Assembly: GCA_016218415.1 (NCBI GenBank)
Contig: JACRED010000047.1
Span: 1-42,221, forward strand
Length of the DNA stretch: 42,221 nucleotides
Direction: 5' to 3'
DNA from: Nitrosomonadales bacterium
GTDB lineage: Bacteria; Pseudomonadota; Gammaproteobacteria; Burkholderiales; Gallionellaceae
The notes beneath the pieces were generated by a model that had not been told where the DNA came from, ran no database searches, and saw nothing but the letters and a program-made list of their open reading frames with translations. Positions 35,530 to 42,221 of this stretch are shown in pieces. Each line of letters opens with the position of its first letter. Position 1 is the stretch's first letter. Made by a program: the position numbers and the translations under genes.

Positions 35530-35602
35530 GTAGGGGCGAGATTTATCGCGCCCTTTCTCGGATAGCGTGAATAGATCAGGGCGCGATAAATCTCGCCCCT
35601 AC
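35530..35602. repeat. Pair of inverted 24-bp REP elements (BIME-like)
   Basis: Two copies of one 24-bp unit, 35530-35553 and 35579-35602, are exact inverted repeats separated by 25 bp. Each begins with GTAG followed by GGGCGAGAT and an imperfect match (one mismatch) ATCGCGCCC. GTAG followed by an imperfect palindrome is the layout of RAYT-dependent REPs. It lies between holC and valS and could also act as a processing or termination site. Confidence 0.85.
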
Positions 35603-35654
35603 GCCTGTATAATCCACCCCTTCCTAAAACCAAGCATTTCTCGTAAAGACCGCA

Positions 35655-38477
35655 ATGGAACTCGCAAAAAGTTTTGAACCGAAAGACATCGAAGCCCGCT
35701 GGTACCCCGAATGGGAAAACGCCGGTTACTTCAAGGCTGGACTCGATCCGAACAAACCCGAATCCTTCTGCATCCAGCTGCCGCCGCCCAACGTCACCGG
35801 CACGCTGCACATGGGCCACGGCTTCAACCAGACGTTGATGGACGCGCTGACGCGCTACCACCGCATGCGCGGCGACAACACGCTGTGGCAACCGGGCACC
35901 GACCACGCGGGCATCGCCACGCAGATCGTCGTGGAGCGCCAGCTCGATGCGCAGAAAATTTCACGCCACGACCTGGGCCGCGAAAAGTTCATCGAGAAGG
36001 TGTGGGAATGGAAGGAATACTCGGGCAACACCATCACCAAGCAGATGCGCCGTCTCGGCACCTCGCCCGACTGGTCGCGCGAACGCTTCACCATGGACGA
36101 AGGCCTGTCGCGCTCGGTCACCGAGACCTTCGTGCGCCTGTACAACGAAGGCCTGATCTATCGCGGCAAGCGACTGGTGAACTGGGACCCGGAACTGCAC
36201 ACCGCCGTGTCCGACCTCGAGGTGGTGCAGGAAGAAGAAGACGGTTTCATGTACCACATCCAGTATCCGCTGGCGGACGGCTCCGGCCATCTGGTGGTCG
36301 CCACCACCCGCCCCGAAACCATGCTGGGCGACGTCGCGGTGATGGTGCATCCCGAGGACGAGCGCTATAAACACCTCATCGGCAAGCAGGTCACGCTGCC
36401 GCTGTGCAACCGCACCATCCCCGTCATCGCCGACGAATACGTGGACAAGGAGTTCGGCACCGGTGTGGTGAAGGTCACACCCGCGCATGACTTCAACGAC
36501 TATGCGGTTGGTCAGCGCCACAAGCTGGAGATGATCTCCATCCTCACGCTGGATGCAAAGATCAACGAACACGCACCCAAGCAATACCAAGGCATGGACC
36601 GCTTCGCGGCGCGCAAACAGATCGTCGCCGACCTCGAAGCCGCAGGCCTGTTCGTCAAGGCCGACAAGCACAAGCTCAAGGTGCCGCGCGGCGACCGCAC
36701 CGGCGTGGTGATCGAACCGATGCTGACCGACCAGTGGTTCGTCGCGATGAGCAAGGCAGGACCGGAAGGCAAATCCATCACCGAGCAGGCGCTGGAATGC
36801 GTGAGTTCGGGCGAGATCAAGTTCCACCCGGAAAACTGGGTGAACACCTACAACCAGTGGCTGAACAACATCCAGGACTGGTGCATCTCGCGCCAACTGT
36901 GGTGGGGGCATCAGATTCCCGCCTGGTACGGCGTAAACGGCGAAGTGTTCGTCGCGCGCGACGAAGCCGAGGCACGCAAGCTCGCCGACAAGGCCGGTTA
37001 CACCGGACAATTGGATCGCGACAACGATGTGCTCGACACTTGGTTCTCGTCCGCGCTGTGGCCGTTCTCCACACTGGACTGGGAAGAAGGCAAGCCGTTC
37101 GATGCGCAAAACGAATTCGTGAAGCAATACCTGCCCTCCTCCGTGCTGGTCACCGGCTTCGACATCATCTTCTTCTGGGTGGCGCGCATGGTGATGATGA
37201 CCAAACACATCACCGGCAAAATCCCGTTCAAGGATGTGTACGTGCACGGCCTGATCCGCGACGCAGAAGGCCAGAAAATGTCCAAGTCCAAGGGCAACGT
37301 GCTCGACCCGATCGACCTGATCGACGGCATCGGCATCGAAGACCTGGTGAAGAAACGCACCACCGGCCTGATGAACCCGAAGGACGCCGAGAAGATCGAG
37401 AAGCGCACGCGCAAAGAATTCCCGGAAGGTATCCCCGCGTTCGGCACGGATGCTCTAAGGTTCACCTTCGCCTCGCTGGCCTCACCCGGACGCGACATCA
37501 AGTTCGACATGCAGCGCTGCGAGGGCTATCGCAACTTCTGCAACAAGCTGTGGAACGCCACGCGCTTCGTACTGATGAACTGCGAAGGCAAGGACGTGGG
37601 CCAGGATGAAAAACTGCCGCTGGAATTCTCCGCCGCCGACCAGTGGATGATCGGCGAACTGCAAAAAGCCGAGGGCGAGATGGCGACGCACTTCGCCGAC
37701 TACCGTTTCGACATGGCGGCGCGCACGGTATACGAACTGGTGTGGAACACCTACTGCGACTGGTATGTGGAACTGGCCAAGGTGCAAATCGCGAACGGCA
37801 ATGAAGCTGCACAGCGCGGAACCCGCCGCACGCTGGTGCGCGTGCTGGAGACCATCCTGCGTCTGGCGCATCCTATCATCCCGTTCATCACCGAAGAGCT
37901 GTGGCAGTCGGTCGCCCCGATGGCGGGCAAGGCGCCCTCTCCTGACAAGGAGAGGGCGGGGGGAGAGGTTTCCATCATGCTGCAAGCCTACCCCAATGCG
38001 GACTTCAGCAAGATCGACAGCGCCGCCATCGCACAAATCGCACTGTTGCAGGAACTGATCACCGCCTGCCGCAGCCTGCGCAGCGAGATGAACCTGTCGC
38101 CCGCCGCGCGCGTGCCGCTGATCGCTGCAGGTGATGCCACGGTGCTGAACGCACTCGTACCTTACATCAGCAATCTCGGCAAGCTGAGCGAAGTACAGGT
38201 GGTTGCGGAATTACCGGAAGGCGATGCGCCGGTATCCATCGTCGGCAACGTCAAGCTGATGCTGAAAGTGGAGATCGACGTTGCGGCTGAACGCGAGCGT
38301 CTGGACAAGGAAATCGCACGGCTGACCGGCGAGATCGCCAAGACTCAGGCCAAGCTCGGCAACGAGAGCTTCGTCTCACGCGCACCGGCAGCGGTAGTGG
38401 AACAGGAAAAGAAACGACTGAATGACTTCGGTGCAACGCTGGCGCAGTTGCAGGCGCAACGCAAGAAGCTGGGGTAA
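35655..38477 (+). CDS. valS: Valyl-tRNA synthetase ValS
   Basis: 940 residues. Class I signatures are intact: HMGH at 52-55 ([17 protein letters not shown]) and KMSKS at 541-545. The editing domain, anticodon-binding region and C-terminal coiled coil ([20 protein letters not shown]) follow in order. A short palindrome-derived stretch ([20 protein letters not shown], about residues 757-772) is not part of the normal family sequence. No clear Shine-Dalgarno; ATG at 35655. REP elements lie on both sides. Confidence 0.97.
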   Translation: MELAKSFEPKDIEARWYPEWENAGYFKAGLDPNKPESFCIQLPPPNVTGTLHMGHGFNQTLMDALTRYHRMRGDNTLWQPGTDHAGIATQIVVERQLDAQKISRHDLGREKFIEKVWEWKEYSGNTITKQMRRLGTSPDWSRERFTMDEGLSRSVTETFVRLYNEGLIYRGKRLVNWDPELHTAVSDLEVVQEEEDGFMYHIQYPLADGSGHLVVATTRPETMLGDVAVMVHPEDERYKHLIGKQVTLPLCNRTIPVIADEYVDKEFGTGVVKVTPAHDFNDYAVGQRHKLEMISILTLDAKINEHAPKQYQGMDRFAARKQIVADLEAAGLFVKADKHKLKVPRGDRTGVVIEPMLTDQWFVAMSKAGPEGKSITEQALECVSSGEIKFHPENWVNTYNQWLNNIQDWCISRQLWWGHQIPAWYGVNGEVFVARDEAEARKLADKAGYTGQLDRDNDVLDTWFSSALWPFSTLDWEEGKPFDAQNEFVKQYLPSSVLVTGFDIIFFWVARMVMMTKHITGKIPFKDVYVHGLIRDAEGQKMSKSKGNVLDPIDLIDGIGIEDLVKKRTTGLMNPKDAEKIEKRTRKEFPEGIPAFGTDALRFTFASLASPGRDIKFDMQRCEGYRNFCNKLWNATRFVLMNCEGKDVGQDEKLPLEFSAADQWMIGELQKAEGEMATHFADYRFDMAARTVYELVWNTYCDWYVELAKVQIANGNEAAQRGTRRTLVRVLETILRLAHPIIPFITEELWQSVAPMAGKAPSPDKERAGGEVSIMLQAYPNADFSKIDSAAIAQIALLQELITACRSLRSEMNLSPAARVPLIAAGDATVLNALVPYISNLGKLSEVQVVAELPEGDAPVSIVGNVKLMLKVEIDVAAERERLDKEIARLTGEIAKTQAKLGNESFVSRAPAAVVEQEKKRLNDFGATLAQLQAQRKKLG
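37934..37957. repeat. Palindromic insertion inside valS
   Basis: GCCCTCTCC (37934-37942) pairs perfectly with GGAGAGGGC (37949-37957) across TGACAA, followed by a G-rich tract. It is in frame and encodes [11 protein letters not shown], unlike neighbouring ValS sequence. It resembles REP-type palindromes common in betaproteobacteria and is similar in sequence to the ends of the mutS insertion. Confidence 0.65.
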
Positions 38478-38486
38478 TCGTCGCAA

Positions 38487-38510
38487 GGGCGTGACGAATC
38501 ACGCCCCTAC
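38487..38510 (-). repeat. Single 24-bp REP element after valS
   Basis: On the minus strand it reads GTAG, GGGCGTGA, loop TTCG, TCACGCCC, a perfect 8-bp stem. It agrees with the 35530 unit at 20 of 24 positions, and position 10/19 changes restore pairing (T with A), which suggests selection on the stem. It lies between the convergent valS and tusA-like genes. Confidence 0.82.
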
Positions 38511-38516
38511 ACACAT

Positions 38517-38744
38517 TTACCGGCGGCGGATCATAAACGTGAATTCGCCACCCGCTTCCGTCGAGGACAGCAACTCGTTGCCGGTCTTGCTGCAGAACTC
38601 GGCAAAGTCGTTTGGCGCACCCCTGTCGGTCGCCATGACCCTGAGCACCTGCCCGCTGTTCATCTGCGACAGGGATTTCTTGGCGCGCAATATCGGCAAA
38701 GGGCAAGCCAGATTGCGCGCATCCAGTTCGGTATCGAATTCCAT
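38517..38744 (-). CDS. TusA-like sulfurtransferase protein
   Basis: 75 residues from MEFDTELDARNLACPLPILR. The TusA/SirA-fold signature C14-P-L-P is present, followed by SLSQMNSGQVLRVMATDRG. Proteins of this fold carry persulfide sulfur. Its start overlaps the stop of the rhodanese gene by one base (TGATG), so both are translated together and may form a sulfur relay. Confidence 0.9.
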   Translation of the reverse strand: MEFDTELDARNLACPLPILRAKKSLSQMNSGQVLRVMATDRGAPNDFAEFCSKTGNELLSSTEAGGEFTFMIRRR

Positions 38745-39067
38745 CACGCACTCACCGGCAACCCGGCATTGGCCCACGCGATGATACCGCCCTGCAGGTT
38801 GTATACGTCGGCAAAGCCGTTCGCCGCGACAAACGCGGCTGCCTGGGCGGATCGCCCGCCGGATCGGCAATAGAAAACCGTGGTGACGTCCTTGTCCATC
38901 TCTCCCATCCGCAGCGGAACAAGATGCAAAGGCAACGGCTCGCCCTGCGGGATTTTCCCTTGGGCCATCTCCGCATCGGTGCGCACATCCACCAGACGCA
39001 CCCCGCCCTTCTGCAACAGCATCTCCAACTCTGCAACACTGATATTCTTGAACCCTGTCATTTCCAT
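38744..39067 (-). CDS. Single-domain rhodanese
   Basis: 107 residues. The active-site loop is C67-R-S-G-G-R-S (VFYCRSGGRSAQAA), which forms a persulfide. There is no signal peptide. It sits 4 nt downstream of the kinase gene stop and overlaps the TusA-like gene, giving a three-gene operon on the minus strand. Confidence 0.93.
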   Translation of the reverse strand: MEMTGFKNISVAELEMLLQKGGVRLVDVRTDAEMAQGKIPQGEPLPLHLVPLRMGEMDKDVTTVFYCRSGGRSAQAAAFVAANGFADVYNLQGGIIAWANAGLPVSA

Positions 39068-39071
39068 ATCC

Positions 39072-40364
39072 CTATTCCGTTTGCCCCTGATCCGCCAACA
39101 AATGCGAGAGGCGGGTGTTCGCCACCGACAATCTTTTCACCAGCATGCGCAGAAACGCATCGCTGAACTGAAAACGGCATCCTGAAGTCGCGTGTGTCAG
39201 CACGTCCGGATTAATCTCGATCAGCACCGCATCGTCCTTGGCGATCACGTCGGTACTGCGCTTGAAATCCCGGTCCAGCAAGTGCGCCATTTCACCAAAA
39301 CAATCCCCGCTGCGCAACAGGCTCAACAACCTCCCCTGCTTGGCCACACGCACCGTTCCTTGCGCCAGGATATAAAAGGTACGCCCGCTTTCGCCATCGC
39401 GGAGTATGTATTCCGACTCCGGCACCTTGCGCCATACACTGATGCGCAACACTTCCCAAAGTTCAACATCGCTGAAATTCCTGAAAAAAGCCAGGTTGCG
39501 CAAAGTATCGAACTTTTCCGTGTCCATGATCTCGCTGGTGCTCGGCACGATCTGCGTCGAAAACCCGGCAAGGTCGCTCGCGAATTCATCCCATGCCTGA
39601 TAGCGTTTCGCGGTATCTTTTTCCATCGCGCGCCGCACTATCCTGTCCATCTCTGCCGGAATCTCTGGACGAAACGTGCTGGGTGGCGGCGGATCGATGT
39701 TGATGATGTGGTAAATCATGCTGTGGTTGTTGCTGGCATCGAACGGCAGCTTCCCGGTCAGCAACCTGTACATCACCACCCCCAGCGAATAAATATCCGT
39801 CTGGTGAGTCAGCCTTGCTTCCCTGACCTGCTCGGGTGACATGTAGGCGGGCGACCCCACCCCGGATACCTGCGTGGACTGGCTGCCCATCAGCGCTGCC
39901 GCCCCGAAGTCCGAAATTTTGATGTCAGTCTCGCCCCGCAGCAATATATTGGCCGGTTTGATGTCGCGGTGTATCACGCCCTGATGCTGGGCGTATTCGA
40001 GCGCCTTGCAGCACTTGTAGGCGATTTCGGCGATCGTGCTGATGGGCAACAACTTGTCCACTTCGGCGTATTGTTCGAGCGTGCTGCCCTCGACATACTC
40101 CATTACCACATAGTTGACGTCCCCCTCCATCACCGCATCGAGTATCTTTGCGATATGCGGATGCGACAGCTTGCCGGCCAGCGAGGCTTCTGTCATCAAC
40201 AGCTTGCGATAAACCTTGGCGCGGCTCGGATCGCGCAATATGCCCAGATCGAACAGCTTGACGGCTACCTGCTGCCCGTTAAAAGGGTCCGTCGCGAGAT
40301 ACACGGTGCTGGTCGCGCCGCTACCCAGCTCGCGCACGACTTCGTATTTGCCTATTTTTTCCAT
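39072..40364 (-). CDS. Ser/Thr protein kinase with C-terminal cyclic-nucleotide-binding domain
   Basis: 430 residues, no membrane segment. Hanks-type kinase (1-270): G-loop GSGATS (14-19), Lys36 (VAVKLF), catalytic HRDIKPAN (132-139), DFG at 152-154, SPE (APE-type) near 176. A CNB/Crp-like domain (about 290-410) follows: FFRNFSDVELWEVLRISVWR, GDCFGEMAHLLDRDFKRSTD with E358 and R369 in the phosphate-binding cassette. The order (kinase then CNB) differs from eukaryotic PKG. It suggests cyclic-nucleotide-controlled phosphorylation; ligand binding is not proven. Confidence 0.92.
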   Translation of the reverse strand: MEKIGKYEVVRELGSGATSTVYLATDPFNGQQVAVKLFDLGILRDPSRAKVYRKLLMTEASLAGKLSHPHIAKILDAVMEGDVNYVVMEYVEGSTLEQYAEVDKLLPISTIAEIAYKCCKALEYAQHQGVIHRDIKPANILLRGETDIKISDFGAAALMGSQSTQVSGVGSPAYMSPEQVREARLTHQTDIYSLGVVMYRLLTGKLPFDASNNHSMIYHIINIDPPPPSTFRPEIPAEMDRIVRRAMEKDTAKRYQAWDEFASDLAGFSTQIVPSTSEIMDTEKFDTLRNLAFFRNFSDVELWEVLRISVWRKVPESEYILRDGESGRTFYILAQGTVRVAKQGRLLSLLRSGDCFGEMAHLLDRDFKRSTDVIAKDDAVLIEINPDVLTHATSGCRFQFSDAFLRMLVKRLSVANTRLSHLLADQGQTE

Positions 40365-40470
40365 TTTCCGTTACAGCAATAAAACTTGTTAATTCTGCGT
40401 ACTTTATGATGCATTGTCCACCCTAAGCACAATCTGTGAACCACATACGAAAACAACTATCATACCCGTC

Positions 40471-41934
40471 ATGAAAAATATGAAAGGCTCTTATCCCGGC
40501 ACCGGACTGACCGTGTTGCTGTTGCTGTGCTTCTCGCCATACGCCTTGAGCGACGGGCTGCCGGACTTGGGCGACATCTCGCAGACCGTGCTGACCCCGC
40601 TGCAGGAACGCCAGATCGGCCAGCAAAGCATGTTGCAGATACGTGCGGGCAAGCAATTTCTGGACGATGCCGAGGTCAACGATTATCTCAATCAACTCGG
40701 CTACAAACTGGTCGAGAACAGCACCGAACCCAGCCTGGGATTCGAGTTTTTCGCGCTGGACGACCCCAACATCAATGCTTTTGCGATGCCGGGCGGCTTC
40801 ATCGGCGTCAACAGCGGGCTGTTGCTGACCGCGCAAAGCGAATCGGAACTGGCTGCCGTGCTCAGCCACGAGATCGCCCACGTCACCCAGCATCATCTGG
40901 CCCGCATCATCGCGGGGCAACAAAATGACAGCCTGACCACGATGGCAGCCATCGCCATCGCGATACTCGCCGCGCGCACCAATCCGCAGGCGGCGGAGGC
41001 AGCCATTGCCAGCGCCCAGGCGCGCTCGATACAGCAACAGCTGGATTACACCCGCACTCACGAACAGGAAGCCGACCGCATCGGCCTGGACATCCTGCAA
41101 AAATCGAATTTCAACATCCACGCGATGCCGGAATTCCTGAACCGCCTGCAGCTGGCCACCCGCCTGCTCGAGGGGCACGCGCCGGCCTACCTGCGCACCC
41201 ACCCGGTCACCAGCGACCGCATCGCCGACATCGAAAACCGCGTGAACAAGCAGCCCTACCGCCTGATTCCTGACAGCCTGGACTTTCAACTGGTGCGCAC
41301 CAAACTCATCGCATCACGCAAAACTCCGGCGGATGCCGTCGCCTACTTCAACGATGCGCTGGACACGCAAAAATACGGCAACCCGGTCGCCCAGCGCTAT
41401 GGCCTGGTCGTTTCGCTATTGCGCAACCATGATACCGAGCGCGCCGCGCTGGAACTGGCGACCCTGCGCAAGCAAACCGGCGGCGATCCGATATCAGGCG
41501 GCAGCCCGATGATAGAAACGGTAGCAGGACAGGTCATGCTGGCAAAAAAGAACGATGCCGATACCCTGGCGTTCTACCGCACTGCGGCGCAAAATTTCCC
41601 ACAGCACCGCGCGCTGATTTATGACTACGCCGAGCTGCTGCTGCAAAGCAACCAAGCGGAAACCGCCGCCAAACTGCTCATCGAACAACTTGCCCGCCAC
41701 CCCAGCGACACCCGTTTATATGACCTGCAAGCCGGCGCATACGCGATGCAGGGCAAACGCCTGGAACAACATCAGGCGCAAGCCTACAGCTACGCCTGGC
41801 AAGGCAACCTGTATGCCGCGCTGGAACAGCTCGAACTGGCCAAACAGGCAGGCGGCAGCTTTTATCAGCTGTCCGTCATCGAGAGCGACTTGCGCGAACT
41901 GCGCGAATTGCTGGACGCTCGCGTCAGGCCGTAA
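40471..41934 (+). CDS. Periplasmic M48 metalloprotease with TPR (BepA-like)
   Basis: 487 residues. Signal peptide (about 1-27, ending ALSDG), M48 zinc site HEIAH at 133-137 and third ligand E200 in HEQEADRIG. Then comes a TPR-like C-terminal half (about 290-487). The arrangement matches BepA/YfgC, which edits or degrades outer-membrane proteins at BAM and LptD. ATG at 40471 (or 40480) is chosen to give a normal signal peptide; the longer frame from 40414 is not favoured. Confidence 0.93.
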   Translation: MKNMKGSYPGTGLTVLLLLCFSPYALSDGLPDLGDISQTVLTPLQERQIGQQSMLQIRAGKQFLDDAEVNDYLNQLGYKLVENSTEPSLGFEFFALDDPNINAFAMPGGFIGVNSGLLLTAQSESELAAVLSHEIAHVTQHHLARIIAGQQNDSLTTMAAIAIAILAARTNPQAAEAAIASAQARSIQQQLDYTRTHEQEADRIGLDILQKSNFNIHAMPEFLNRLQLATRLLEGHAPAYLRTHPVTSDRIADIENRVNKQPYRLIPDSLDFQLVRTKLIASRKTPADAVAYFNDALDTQKYGNPVAQRYGLVVSLLRNHDTERAALELATLRKQTGGDPISGGSPMIETVAGQVMLAKKNDADTLAFYRTAAQNFPQHRALIYDYAELLLQSNQAETAAKLLIEQLARHPSDTRLYDLQAGAYAMQGKRLEQHQAQAYSYAWQGNLYAALEQLELAKQAGGSFYQLSVIESDLRELRELLDARVRP

Positions 41935-41976
41935 CCTGCCGAGCCTTATCGCTGACACCATTCCACCCCGTAAATG

Positions 41977-42004
41977 ACAAAGCCCCTCACGAGAGGGGCT
42001 TTGT
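41977..42004. terminator. Bidirectional terminator between the M48 gene and the pilin gene
   Basis: ACAAAGCCCCTC (41977-41988) pairs perfectly with GAGGGGCTTTGT (41993-42004) across loop ACGA. It serves both convergent genes. Confidence 0.88.
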
Positions 42005-42043
42005 TTACAACACTGCCCGAAGGCAGTTTGCGCTAAGTGACAA

Positions 42044-42221
42044 TTAGCATGCAGTCGGTTTAATGCCTGCTGGCAAATCGGTAGAGCATGCCCAACCACC
42101 GGTTGCGATGGTATAGGTAAGATTGGAAATCTTACCGTTTACTTTGCTGCTGCCATTGCCATAAGTGACTTCAATTTTGCAGCTGACACCGGCAGTTGAA
42201 GTGAAGGTGGTACCAGTTACA
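42044..42221 (-). CDS. Type IV pilin, 3' end only
   Basis: The last 59 codons are in the window. The tail reads NGKISNLTYTIATGGWACST with DLPAGIKPTAC at the end. A W-x-C ... C-terminal Cys pair forming the D-region disulfide and the Lys-Pro-x-x-Cys end match PilA-type major pilins. The N-terminal methylated helix is outside the window. A hairpin (ACTGCC/GGCAGT, 42012-42027) follows its stop. Confidence 0.85.
   Translation of the reverse strand, partial: VTGTTFTSTAGVSCKIEVTYGNGSSKVNGKISNLTYTIATGGWACSTDLPAGIKPTAC

Noticed and set aside
35961..37247. 428-residue minus-strand ORF antisense to valS
   Set aside because: Shadow of valS; no family resemblance.

Overview
The window looks like the chromosome of an iron- or sulfur-oxidiser-type betaproteobacterium (Nitrosomonadales; Gallionellaceae such as Sideroxydans or Gallionella is my best guess). 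The basis is gene order (ilvBNC-psd-pssA-leuA; suhB/trmJ-cysE-iscR; sigma-DUF3619-DUF3106; lptFG divergent from pepA-holC-valS) and protein flavour. The family name is inference; no rRNA or tRNA gene is visible.

Layout. 1-5.3 kb: the 5' end of a REP-associated (RAYT) transposase, a small Ala/Pro lipoprotein, a ribosomal oxygenase operon, a peroxiredoxin-SlyD pair, a PAS-GGDEF cyclase and a GT-B-like protein. 5.4-8.7 kb: accessory segment with a coiled-coil protein built from three exact-period 150-nt repeats, a 28-residue membrane peptide, a CcdAB-type toxin-antitoxin pair and a DUF2971 protein. 8.7-11.35 kb: mutS. 11.37-17.71 kb: an integrated element bounded by 11-bp direct repeats, with tyrosine integrase, small regulators, filamentous-phage-type ssDNA-binding and replication proteins, a structured GC-rich non-coding region, two regulators and a HigBA-type toxin-antitoxin pair. 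It has no recognisable coat, adsorption or Zot/pI genes, so it looks like a satellite or stripped inovirus. It sits about 20 bp upstream of the mutS start, on the same strand.

17.9-23.1 kb: Pit phosphate transporter with DUF47 partner, suhB divergent from trmJ-cysE-iscR, then dsbB. 23.1-29.7 kb: branched-chain amino acid and phospholipid cluster on the minus strand, with a leucine-rich leader peptide before leuA. 29.8-31.1 kb: ECF-like sigma factor, apparently with a CTG start, and two partners. 31.2-38.5 kb: LptFG against pepA-holC-valS, with 24-bp REP elements on both sides of valS. 38.5-42.2 kb: TusA-like and rhodanese proteins, a Ser/Thr kinase with a C-terminal cyclic-nucleotide-binding domain, a BepA-like M48 protease and the 3' end of a type IV pilin gene.

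Themes. (1) The inovirus-like element has probably taken over transcription of mutS. (2) A RAYT gene, GTAG-headed REPs, and GC-rich palindromic insertions inside the mutS and valS reading frames point to past REP-type activity. (3) Visible regulation includes an IscR-type site before iscR, a leucine attenuator before leuA, and a palindromic operator before higBA.
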